Shown one piece after another: positions 52,801 to 59,926 of a stretch of 64,000 nucleotides of DNA (positions are counted from its first letter, which is position 1; each line of letters begins with the position of its first letter). Source of the stretch: DATAEE01 sp963725145 (GTDB lineage Bacteria > Acidobacteriota > Vicinamibacteria > Vicinamibacterales > 2-12-FULL-66-21); contig CAVRXL010000010.1 in NCBI GenBank assembly GCA_963725145.1, positions 62,001 to 126,000 of the forward strand, in the 5' to 3' direction. Both the position numbers and the translations under genes were made by a program. The notes beneath the pieces are model-generated. The model saw nothing but the letters and a program-made list of their open reading frames with translations. It searched no databases and was not told the DNA's origin.

Positions 52801-53122
52801 CGTCCACCCCGTAGACCGTGACGCCCGACGCGCGCGCGCCCCCCTGCTCGCGCGTGACGGATCCGTCAGCGACGATGAGCCCGGCCGAGCGGTCAGCGGC
52901 GTCAGCGCCGAGGGATGCCCGAACGAAACCGCTTGAGGCTACGACGAAATCGGTTCGGCCGAGCCGGCCGATCGCCAGCTCGCGCAGGCTCGCACGAACA
53001 GAGTCGCCGACGACGAGCGCGCCTGAGAGGACGGCGACCGCGCAGGCGATTCCCGCGACGACGGCCAGGTTGGTTCGCCAGTAGTGACGGGCGCCGCGTA
53101 GTGCGAGGGAGGCCAGGTTCAT
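49811..53122 (-). CDS. Large FtsX/MacB-like ABC transporter permease
   Basis: 1103 residues. A TM helix at the N-terminus (TNLAVVAGIACAVAVLSGALVVGDSV) is followed by a large extracytoplasmic region. FtsX-type TM clusters follow near 490-630 (YFSFFLVASALLLGALFFRLGIEQRLREVGALRAVGF) and again at the C-terminus (LGGLGLLVGTIGLAAIAVRNVLERRRELALLRAIGYS). The ERR.E...LRAiG motif is the coupling helix that contacts the ATPase. Between them lie further TM helices and another soluble region. The ATPase gene is just upstream. The family moves lipoproteins, peptides or drugs, or uses ATP hydrolysis to drive envelope enzymes, rather than importing nutrients. Confidence 0.88.
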   Translation of the reverse strand: MNLASLALRGARHYWRTNLAVVAGIACAVAVLSGALVVGDSVRASLRELAIGRLGRTDFVVASSGFVRASLGADAADRSAGLIVADGSVTREQGGARASGVTVYGVDDGFFAFHGVDLRAPDRGDAFLSPTLAAELGARANDVLLVRTRKPSDIPAEFLHGRRDDVGRTIRLRVADILRREQAGEFSLRPSQGGTKAIFVRLDRLQRDLERPGAINTILVSGHPQAELEERIRQRATLADIGVRVRPLPGRDAIAVESGAGLLEDNVVTAAAEVARGLGWRPEPMLTYLANAIRIGDRMVPYSLVSAIDELEPAEPPAIVLNAWAAAQLSAKRGDTATLDYYVWDTSGRLIERTASFRVASVVSVDAADQDFAPDYPGITESRSLSDWDPPFPLDLSRIRPADEQYWDKYRTTPKAFVSLEVGQALWRSRFGQVTSVRVAIPGTNTRLLADQATKFEFALRRKLDPLRSGLTVAAVRREALEASEGATDFGEYFSYFSFFLVASALLLGALFFRLGIEQRLREVGALRAVGFTMAQIQRLFLFEGVALAVAGAALGAVSGLAYAALIMLGLRTWWVGAVGTSDLRVHASVIPLAIGAAAGVVLAAGVIWWTLRALRRASPRALLAGDVGAAFSVGEAPSPRRRMLTAAGLAIAAGLAVGGGVIDAIPDAAAFFLGGALLLAASVTAISARLTSASPSAVAEPGLAGVARLGLRYATWRRGRSVLAVALIGAAVFLIVSIEAFRKDDSAGMRDRRSGTGGFALVAQTMLPTFHDPSTPEGRDALNLQADQSGSAGAAYAIYRLRLRPGDDASCLNLYRPQRPRVVGVPRTLADQNRFRFARSLAATEEERANPWRLLDRQEPSGAIPAIVDATSLQYVLHASVGDEISFDDDGARETTFKIVGTLADSVLQGELLVSEARFVEWFPDEEGYRFFLIDVDGDRQAADRVAAFLEARLSDVGFDAESAPERLAAYHRVENTYLSTFQALGGLGLLVGTIGLAAIAVRNVLERRRELALLRAIGYSSRDVRVMILAETGLLLLLGLVSGIACAVVAIAPTLLERGGAARGGSLALLLIAVLASGLLSSVAAARAAAKGSLVEALKSE

Positions 53123-53150
53123 TGCTGAATGCTGACTGCTGAGTGCTGAG
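53121..53150. repeat. TTGCTGAATGCTGACTGCTGAG tract
   Basis: Four short CTGA-based units fill the gap between the ABC ATPase stop and the permease start, which are otherwise adjacent. Same family as 22619 and 23544. Confidence 0.65.
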
Positions 53151-53816
53151 TTACCTCGTCACTAACGTCCGGTCGCTCAGCGTGTAACGCTTCGCGAATC
53201 GATCGGCGAGCGCGGCGCTGTGCGTGACGACCACGAGAATGGCCTGCTCGCGCGTCTGCAGATCGAGCAGCAGCGCGGCGACCGCGTCGGCCGACTGGCG
53301 ATCGAGATTGCCGGTCGGCTCGTCGCACAGCACGAGCCGGGGCTGACGGATGAGGGCGCGCGCGATCGCGGCGCGCTGCCGCTCGCCGCCCGACAGCGTG
53401 GCGGGGCGATGGTCGCGCCTGTCGGTCAGGCCGACCTGTGCCAGGAGCCACTCGGCGCGGGCCCGCGCGTTTCCACCCGACAAGTCCACGAGCGTCGGCG
53501 CGAGGACGTTCTCGAGGACCGTGCACTGGGGCAGCAGGAAATGATCCTGGAAGACGAACCCGACGCGGCGATTGCGAAAGGCGGCGAGCTCACGCTCGCC
53601 GAGCGCGAACGGGTTGACGCCATCGAGCGCGACCTCCCCGCCGGACGGCGGCTCGAGCGCGCCCAGCACGTAGAGCAGCGTGCTCTTCCCGCTCCCGGAA
53701 GGGCCCATGATCGACGCCGTCTCGCCGGGATTGAGCTCCAGCGAAACGCCCGACAGCACCTCGATGGCGCCACGCGGTCCGGGATAGCTCTTGGAGACGT
53801 TGGTCGCCTTCAGCAC
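53151..53816 (-). CDS. ABC transporter ATP-binding protein, LolD/MacB type
   Basis: 221 residues with all ABC motifs: Walker A GPSGSGKST near residue 38, Q-loop FVFQDHFLLPQ, signature LSGGERQRAAIARAL, Walker B LVLCDEPTGNLD and switch His in VVVTHSAALADRFAKR. The FQDHFLLP and EPTGNLD wording is typical of the LolD/MacB/FtsE group that partners with FtsX-like permeases. It hydrolyses ATP for the 1103-residue permease that follows. Confidence 0.93.
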   Translation of the reverse strand: MLKATNVSKSYPGPRGAIEVLSGVSLELNPGETASIMGPSGSGKSTLLYVLGALEPPSGGEVALDGVNPFALGERELAAFRNRRVGFVFQDHFLLPQCTVLENVLAPTLVDLSGGNARARAEWLLAQVGLTDRRDHRPATLSGGERQRAAIARALIRQPRLVLCDEPTGNLDRQSADAVAALLLDLQTREQAILVVVTHSAALADRFAKRYTLSDRTLVTR

Positions 53817-53824
53817 GCCGGCGT

Positions 53825-55141
53825 CTATGCGGTCTTGGTCGCCGCCTGGCCCGCGACCGCGCTGTAGACCTCAATCGCGCGATCGGCCATCCGGGCGACC
53901 GTGTAGTGGCGGGCGACGTTCGCGGCGCCCGTCGCGCCGAGCGCCGCGCGTCGAGCGGGGTCGGCGAGAATCGAGGCCAGCCCGTCGGCGAGCGCGCCGG
54001 GATCGTCCGGCGGCACGAGGAGACCGCCGCCCGTCTTCTGAAGCATCTCGATGAACGAGCCGCGACGCGGCTGGACGACCGGCACGCCGCAGGCCATCGC
54101 CTCGAGCACCGAGAGCCCCTTCGGCTCGTCGTAGGTGGCGGGCAGCGAGAAGACATCGAGGCTGCGCAGGAAGGTCCCTTTGGCGGAGCGATCGAGCTCG
54201 CCATGATAGTGGAACTCCGATTCGAGGCCCCAGCCGCGCACTTTCGCTTCGATGTCCCGCAGGTAGGTCCGATACTCTGGCCCGAGGTACCCGGCCGCTT
54301 CGAGCGTCAGCGGCCCCAGGTCCTGTCGTTCTCTGAGGCGGCGGTACGCCTCGCACAAGACGTGCAGCCCCTTCTCCGGCGCGATGCGGCCGAAGAAGCC
54401 GACCCGTCGTCCTCGTTTTGGCTCGACGGCCGCCTGGCCACCGCTTCGGAGGCTTTCGATATTCACTCCAAGCGGCAGCACGTGCATCTTCGCCGCGGGG
54501 ATGGCCAGATACGACATCATGAAGCGCGAGTACTGCTCGCTGACGGCAAACACCGCGTCGACGTGTTGCATCTGCTTGCGGATCAAATCGATCGTGTCGC
54601 TGCGCCAGGGCTCGCCGAGGCCCGCGATGAACAGATCCTCTCCTTGCAGCGTCACCGCGACGGGACGGCCGGTGACGCGCCGGATGGGCGCCGCGAGGCT
54701 GATGAGCAGCGAGTTGGGCAGGATCGTGAGATCGGGCGGCGGCTCGGTCGCGAGCCAGTCACAGAGCTTCTCGACCTCTTTCCGCTGCGCGCCGTGCTCC
54801 CCTCGAAGCGTCGACACCGTCAGCTCACCGAGCATCCGCGGATTGGTCTGGACCGGCCGGTTGGCCATCGCGCGGATGACCGCGGGCGCGTCCCACAACC
54901 GGTCGAGCAGCTTCGGGGTGTGGCGGAAGATCGGCAGCTTGTGCTCGAGGTAGACGCTGATGCCGCCGAGAAACACGCGGCTCCGGCTGACGTTCGGCTC
55001 GTCGGTCCGGGTCGGCGTGTAGAGCGGCATGAGGATGACGTCGTGGCCGCGCCGCACGAGCTCCGCCGCCAGCGCGTTGTCGCGCAGGCAGCTCCCGCAA
55101 TACATCGGCCCGGCGCCGGCTGTCAGCGCGAGAAGTTTCAT
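53825..55141 (-). CDS. Glycosyltransferase family 4 protein
   Basis: 438 residues from ATG 55141, which shares ATGA with the ALDH stop; the frame extends to 55210. It starts KLLALTAGAGPMYCGSCLRDNALAAELVRRGHDV, the acceptor-binding N-domain with a rigid glycine loop. The C-domain has VGFFGRIAPEKGLHVLCEAYRRL near residue 265 and the nucleotide-sugar motif PATYDEPKGLSVLEAMACGVPVV (E-x7-E type) near 350. GT-B retaining enzymes of this kind transfer sugars from NDP-sugars to lipids, glycans or small molecules. The GPMYCGSC motif marks a branch seen in several phyla; substrate unknown. Ends 8 bases before the ABC ATPase gene. Confidence 0.9.
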   Translation of the reverse strand: MKLLALTAGAGPMYCGSCLRDNALAAELVRRGHDVILMPLYTPTRTDEPNVSRSRVFLGGISVYLEHKLPIFRHTPKLLDRLWDAPAVIRAMANRPVQTNPRMLGELTVSTLRGEHGAQRKEVEKLCDWLATEPPPDLTILPNSLLISLAAPIRRVTGRPVAVTLQGEDLFIAGLGEPWRSDTIDLIRKQMQHVDAVFAVSEQYSRFMMSYLAIPAAKMHVLPLGVNIESLRSGGQAAVEPKRGRRVGFFGRIAPEKGLHVLCEAYRRLRERQDLGPLTLEAAGYLGPEYRTYLRDIEAKVRGWGLESEFHYHGELDRSAKGTFLRSLDVFSLPATYDEPKGLSVLEAMACGVPVVQPRRGSFIEMLQKTGGGLLVPPDDPGALADGLASILADPARRAALGATGAANVARHYTVARMADRAIEVYSAVAGQAATKTA

Positions 55142-56574
55142 ACGGCCTGCTGATATGAACGGCGTGCGTACAGATGCTCGAACAGGTTTCCCTCGTGGGG
55201 CTGATCCCACGCGATCTGGTTCGTCTTGATCGGCCCCACGTTGATGCGGTCGACGAGCGGCGATTCGATGAGCCGATCGACCAGCCGCCTGTCGCCGGTC
55301 AGGGCGGTGACGACGAGCGTCGGCCCGAACGGCGTGGGCACGGCAGCCACGTCCTCAGCGCTCATCTCGACCACGGCGGCAAACGGAAAGAGGAACTCGC
55401 GGTTCGAAAGCGGGTGCGACGGACTGTCGCAGTAGATGATCGTCGGCAGCAGATACGTGCAGCCTTCCCATCGGACCAAGCGTGGGCCCTTGCGATGCGC
55501 CGCGGTGAGATCGATCGCTCCAGGCTCGCGCAGCCCGGCCTCGATCTGGCCGTTGATCCACTCCGCGACGCGCGGGTCCGTGAACGGCGCGATCGCCGCC
55601 TGCTCGTCGTCGGCGGCGCGCGGACCGATGGCGGCAAGCCGCGCGGCGAGCGCATCCGCGATCTCGCGGCCGCGGCCCGGCGTCCAGATGCCTGAGGCGT
55701 TCACACACGAGCGGCCGCCGTTCTCGGCGATCGAGCTCGCCATCAAATCGAGATAGTCCCGCCATCGATCGACGCAATCGGGCGCGAGGAGGATCTTGGT
55801 GTAGCCCGGACCGTGCAACTCAATCTTCGGGTCGCCGGCAACAGCGCCGACCGAAGTCGCGTCGCCGAAGAACGCTCCGCGTCCCGTCTGCCGGAGAATC
55901 TCTCCCGCGCCGGCGTGATCCGCGGGGTAATAGCCGAACGCCGCCTTCGGCGCGCCCGAAGCGATGTAGGCCTGGGCAATGCGAAACGGCGACCACGGCT
56001 CCGCGCTCCCCGGTTTGAGCGCGAGCGGCATCTTCAGCGGAATCGCAGGCGTCCAGAGCGAGTGGACGCCGGGCGAGTTGCTCGGCAGGACGACGCCGAA
56101 CGTCGACGCTCGGGGAAAAAAGCTGACCGTGTGGCCGTTCGTTTCGCCGACACCGGCGTCGAGGACGCGGGGATCGAGACCGCGAGTCAGGCCCGCGATG
56201 ACTTCCGGCATCTCCCGCAGGACCGCCGCGATGCGATCCATGTTCCGCCGCACCATCACGTACGGCATCCCCGTCGTCGCTGAAACCTGTTCGATGTAGT
56301 CGTCGCGGGTCTGGTCCGCCCGCCCGAGCGGCAGGGCGTCGTTCAGGAAGCGGTCGGCCGTCTCGCGGCAGATCTCGAACAGGCGTGACATCGGCACGTC
56401 GACGAGCGCGCGGCGCGCCGCGGCCTGCGCGTCGGGCAGCAGATCGCGGCGGATGAGGCCCACGTTGGCCTGGCTGATCTCGACAAACGGCGCGCCGGTC
56501 CGGTGATGTCGGACGGTCGCGACGTCGAGGCTCGTGTAGGGCTCGCCGTGACGGAGGATCGGGATCTGGATCAT
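55138..56574 (-). CDS. Aldehyde dehydrogenase superfamily protein
   Basis: 478 residues. The Rossmann segment has FGVVLPSNSPGVHSLWTPAIPLKMPLALKPGSAEPWSPF around residues 160-200, where ALDHs have PWNFP and K.a..tP. The catalytic Cys is in NGGRSCVNASG near 290, and the C-terminal F.FPFAAVVEM strand is present. The wording is atypical of substrate-oxidising ALDHs and could also suit an acyl-CoA/acyl-protein reductase of the LuxC kind (inference). Its companion ligase gene at 59927 would fit that reading. It would interconvert an aldehyde and an acid or acyl derivative using NAD(P). ATGA overlap with the glycosyltransferase. Confidence 0.83.
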   Translation of the reverse strand: MIQIPILRHGEPYTSLDVATVRHHRTGAPFVEISQANVGLIRRDLLPDAQAAARRALVDVPMSRLFEICRETADRFLNDALPLGRADQTRDDYIEQVSATTGMPYVMVRRNMDRIAAVLREMPEVIAGLTRGLDPRVLDAGVGETNGHTVSFFPRASTFGVVLPSNSPGVHSLWTPAIPLKMPLALKPGSAEPWSPFRIAQAYIASGAPKAAFGYYPADHAGAGEILRQTGRGAFFGDATSVGAVAGDPKIELHGPGYTKILLAPDCVDRWRDYLDLMASSIAENGGRSCVNASGIWTPGRGREIADALAARLAAIGPRAADDEQAAIAPFTDPRVAEWINGQIEAGLREPGAIDLTAAHRKGPRLVRWEGCTYLLPTIIYCDSPSHPLSNREFLFPFAAVVEMSAEDVAAVPTPFGPTLVVTALTGDRRLVDRLIESPLVDRINVGPIKTNQIAWDQPHEGNLFEHLYARRSYQQAV

Positions 56575-56577
56575 CGC

Positions 56578-56611
56578 TAGGGCCTGGGGTTTAGGGCCTG
56601 GGGCCTGAGCC
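56578..56611. repeat. AGGGCCTGGGG tract
   Basis: AGGGCCTGGGG, TTAGGGCCTGGGG and CCTGAGCC units lie just upstream of the ALDH start. Related to the tract at 9920-9970. Confidence 0.65.
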
Positions 56612-56619
56612 TCCGAACT

Positions 56620-58389
56620 TCAGGACGATTGTACTTCGCGGAGCGCCTGGCGGAGCATCGCCCGGACTTTGTTGCGCTCCCGCACGAGCGCGGTACGGAT
56701 GAAAGGGCGAACCGCGGACCCGGCGCTCGCCACCAGAGCAGCCGCCTCGAGGCGTGGCACCGCCGGCAGCTTGATCGCGGGATCGTGATCGAAGCGCTCC
56801 CCACGCGCGTAGTTGAGCGGCACCAGGATGCGCGCGAGCCGCCGAAGCGTCGCGTTCACTCGTCTGCGGAGCGCGTGATCGTCTGGCGCGGCCTGCACGC
56901 GGCGTCCGGCCTCGGCGGTCCATGCAGCCACGGCGGACCGCAGCGCCCGCAGGTCGTCGAGGATCGGCGCGAAGTCGACGATTCCGCCCGCCTGCTCCTG
57001 GTACTTGCCGACCGCCGACGCGATCTCGGTCGCCGTCGCGCCGTAGTCGAACGGATGGAGCGGCGCGTTGACCGCCCTGACGATCGTCGTGAGGTACACC
57101 TGCAGATCGCGCCGGAGGATCTCGCCGTCCTCGACCCCCGGCCCGTCCGCCGGCGTGTGCCAGACGGGGCTGCCGCCGCATCCGCCGACGGCGTAGTACC
57201 CGCGCGCCGCGCGCTCCTCCCTCGGGATGTTCGAGAGCAGCATGTAGAACGCCGAAGGGCCGATCTGATTGAACGAGTAGTCGCCGGCGCGAAGCGGGCG
57301 CATCCCGCGCGCCGGCTCGCCGAGCGCGTCGCCAATCGCGTCGATGCAGAGCTCCGCCGCCTCGGCCATCCACATGACCTCTTCGTACGCGGTCGCGCCG
57401 GCGCAGCCAGGTGAATCGATGTTGAGGTGGCCGAGGCACCATTCGTCGATGTCGTCGGCGAACGCGTCCGCGTACCACGTCGACCCGGCATACCGGCCGG
57501 TCGAATGGCCGGGCCACCAGGCGATGCGGACGGATCGCTTCAGCCCGTCGCGCAGGGCGTACAGAACGCGCGCGAGCTCCAGCAGCGCCGCGTCTCCGGT
57601 CGCGTTGTCGCCGATGCCGACGTACCACGAGTCGTAGTGACCGTGCACGAGGAGAAACTCGTCCGGATCGGCCGCGCCGCGGATCTCGGCGACCGGCAGA
57701 AGGCAGGGTGACCAGCCTTCGCGAAGCCAGGTGCGCACGCCGACCCGGATCGGACCGTTCGCCGACGCGAGCGCCGCCAACCGCTCGCCGTCGGGACGCG
57801 AGACGGAAACGACGGGCGTACGCGGCTTGCGCGCGATCGACTCGTGTGTGGGCGCACCCCAGATGGGTGTGCAGATCCCTTCGTGGATGCTGTCGCCCGG
57901 ATGGATGAAGACCTGCGCGATCGCGCCGCGCCGCTCGAACGCGTGAACGGTCCCGGGCATCGAGTAGCCCTCTGTCAGCACGATCTTCCCTTCGACGGCC
58001 TGCTCACCGACGGCCGCCATCGGCGTGTCGAACAGGCTCGCCGTGCCGCCGGCATACGTCGAAGGGACGTACACGAGCTCCCCGGACGTCTCTTCGCCGC
58101 TGGTCGATCGGGCGAACGACGGAGGCCGCGACCGAATGGCTGCTCCGCCGGGTCCGAGTACACGCAGCTCGGATCGCTCCGGGATGCTCAGATACAGCTC
58201 CGGATCGTGAACCGTGACCGGCACGCCGAGCCGACGGAGCCGCTCGGCGATGTACTCGCCCGCGGCGCGTTCGTCCGCCGTCCCCGATTCGCGGGTGAGG
58301 GTTGAAAAGCGACGAATGAGCGCGAGCGGCTCGTCGAGGGAGATCAGTTCGTGGGCGCGGCGTTCGAGATCAGGATCTTTGAATGACAT
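56620..58389 (-). CDS. M28-like peptidase/hydrolase with altered general base
   Basis: 589 residues, without a signal peptide, so cytoplasmic unless exported otherwise. A PA-like domain (residues 90-220) interrupts the N-terminal part. The M28 core has VHGHYDSWYVGIGDNATGDAALLEL (His and bridging Asp) and LNIDSPG (Asp), and VWHTPADG supplies the last His. At the usual GEENGLLGS position it reads WWPGHSTGRYAGSTWYAD, so the Glu-Glu pair (general base plus ligand) is His-Ser. A different reaction, or inactivity as a peptidase, is likely. A 100-residue helical C-terminus follows. Overlaps the symporter gene by 20 bases. Confidence 0.82.
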   Translation of the reverse strand: MSFKDPDLERRAHELISLDEPLALIRRFSTLTRESGTADERAAGEYIAERLRRLGVPVTVHDPELYLSIPERSELRVLGPGGAAIRSRPPSFARSTSGEETSGELVYVPSTYAGGTASLFDTPMAAVGEQAVEGKIVLTEGYSMPGTVHAFERRGAIAQVFIHPGDSIHEGICTPIWGAPTHESIARKPRTPVVSVSRPDGERLAALASANGPIRVGVRTWLREGWSPCLLPVAEIRGAADPDEFLLVHGHYDSWYVGIGDNATGDAALLELARVLYALRDGLKRSVRIAWWPGHSTGRYAGSTWYADAFADDIDEWCLGHLNIDSPGCAGATAYEEVMWMAEAAELCIDAIGDALGEPARGMRPLRAGDYSFNQIGPSAFYMLLSNIPREERAARGYYAVGGCGGSPVWHTPADGPGVEDGEILRRDLQVYLTTIVRAVNAPLHPFDYGATATEIASAVGKYQEQAGGIVDFAPILDDLRALRSAVAAWTAEAGRRVQAAPDDHALRRRVNATLRRLARILVPLNYARGERFDHDPAIKLPAVPRLEAAALVASAGSAVRPFIRTALVRERNKVRAMLRQALREVQSS

Positions 58390-59767
58390 GCTCTTTAGTC
58401 AACGACGCTACAAGAATAAACGCTGCAAGGCTCACCCCCACGCCTGCAAAAATCGGATCAATACCGAGCGGCCGCGGCCGCGACAGCGTCCAGATGATGC
58501 AGGCGGTCGAGCCGCCGAGCATCGACGCGAGCGCAGCCATCCTCCCGCCCCGCCGCCAGTTCAGCCCCAGCACCAGCGGCGCGAAGAATGCGCTCGCTAT
58601 CAGGTTCGCCTGGGTGATCACGATGAACTGCACGAGCGTCACCTCGCGGATGGCGAACCACACCGGCGCCACCGCGAGCGCCAGAACCGCGATCCGATTG
58701 GCGGCGAGCCGTTCGCGCTCCCCTGCATCCGGCCTCAGAAACCTCCCGTAGAGATCGTGCGCGACGCTCGCGGCGCCGACGAGCAGAATCGCGTTGACCG
58801 TGCTCATGATCGCGGAGAAGGCGGCGACGAGCAGCAGCGATCCGGCGATCGGCGACAGCACGTGCGCCGCCATCACCGAGCTCGCGAGATCGGGCGACGG
58901 CAGCGACGGAAAGAGCGCCCGCATGGACAGGCCGACGATCATGATCGCGCAGCCGATGATGGCCTGGAAGACATACGCCACGCCGATCGCGTACCGCGCG
59001 GTCGCCGCGTCGCGCATCGCCATGAAGCGCGTCGCCTCGAGCGGCGTCGCGGCAAGAGACAGGCCGAAGGCCGCGCCGAAAGCCAGCAGCTCGCGCCAGC
59101 CGTAAAACCAGCCCGTCAGCCTCGGATCGATCTGCGCGAGCGCGCGGCCGAGCGCTTCGACCCCGCCGAGATGGCCGAGCAGGTAGGGCACCGCCGCCAG
59201 CAGGCCGACGACCATCACCAGGCTCTGGAGCAGGTCGATCCGCGCGCCGCCATGGAGGCCGCCGGCGAGCGAGTACACGACGGTGCTGACGAGCACGAGC
59301 GCGATGCCCGTCCAGGCGGGCCAGCCGAGCACCGTCGAAACGATGATGCCGCTCGCCTTGTACTGCGCGACCAGGAAGATCGTGTAGGCGAGGACGATGA
59401 GGACCGCCGCCAGCGCGCGCACCGCGCGGCTGCCGAACCGGCGCTCGCAGTACTCCGGGATCGTCAGGACCCCCGCCGCGCGCAGCCGCGGCGCCACGAA
59501 CACCGCCGACACGAGCCATCCCAGCCACGCGCCCGGCCAGACCCAGATGAAACAGACGCCCGCCATGTAGTGCAGGCCGACCGTCCCGACGAACGTGCCG
59601 GCGCTGATCTGCGTCGCCGCCAGCGTCGCGCCACCGACCAGAGCACCGAGCGACCGGCCGGCGACGATGAAATCCGCCGACGTGCGCGTGCGGCGATAGC
59701 CGACGATGGCAAGCGTGATGACGGCGGCGAAGTACGCGACCAGGACGATGGCGAGAGGCGTCGGCAT
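58370..59767 (-). CDS. Sodium:solute symporter (SSS family)
   Basis: 465 residues and about thirteen hydrophobic helices. SSS features include GYRRTRTSADFIVAGRSLGALVGGATLAATQISAGTFVG (helix 1 and the unwound region) and VAQYKASGIIVSTVLG. The conserved core YSLAGGLHGGARIDLLQSLVMVVGLL is near residue 175, and AAFSAIMSTVNAILLVGAASVAHDLYGRF (helix 8, sodium site Ser/Thr) is near 315. It imports a small organic solute with Na+ across the inner membrane. Specificity unknown; organic or amino acid plausible from neighbours. Its ATG follows the small gene's stop with no gap. Confidence 0.92.
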   Translation of the reverse strand: MPTPLAIVLVAYFAAVITLAIVGYRRTRTSADFIVAGRSLGALVGGATLAATQISAGTFVGTVGLHYMAGVCFIWVWPGAWLGWLVSAVFVAPRLRAAGVLTIPEYCERRFGSRAVRALAAVLIVLAYTIFLVAQYKASGIIVSTVLGWPAWTGIALVLVSTVVYSLAGGLHGGARIDLLQSLVMVVGLLAAVPYLLGHLGGVEALGRALAQIDPRLTGWFYGWRELLAFGAAFGLSLAATPLEATRFMAMRDAATARYAIGVAYVFQAIIGCAIMIVGLSMRALFPSLPSPDLASSVMAAHVLSPIAGSLLLVAAFSAIMSTVNAILLVGAASVAHDLYGRFLRPDAGERERLAANRIAVLALAVAPVWFAIREVTLVQFIVITQANLIASAFFAPLVLGLNWRRGGRMAALASMLGGSTACIIWTLSRPRPLGIDPIFAGVGVSLAAFILVASLTKEHVIQRS

Positions 59768-59926
59768 CTACTTCTCTTTGGTATGCGCTGGGGCCCCACC
59801 CCCAGCGCCTGCCACGCCTCGCTCACGCTCGGCGCGCTGTCTGGAACGCGCCCAGAGGAAGTAGCCGGCGATCCAAAAAATGCAGAAAACGAAGAACCCG
59901 TAGAAGTTCCAGCCGAAGCCACTCAC
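59768..59926 (-). CDS. 52-residue single-span membrane protein paired with the symporter
   Basis: GTG 59926 directly follows the ligase stop (TAA at 59927-59929), and its own stop TAG directly precedes the symporter ATG, so the three genes abut without spacer. The product reads MSGFGWNFYGFFVFCIFWIA, then GYFLWARSRQR and a charged glycine/alanine tail ending HTKEK. That gives one aromatic-rich transmembrane helix with a basic cytoplasmic tail. Several SSS transporters have small membrane partners (for example YhdT with PanF, YjcH with ActP); this could be an accessory subunit of that sort. No specific family recognised. Confidence 0.6.
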   Translation of the reverse strand: MSGFGWNFYGFFVFCIFWIAGYFLWARSRQRAERERGVAGAGGGAPAHTKEK

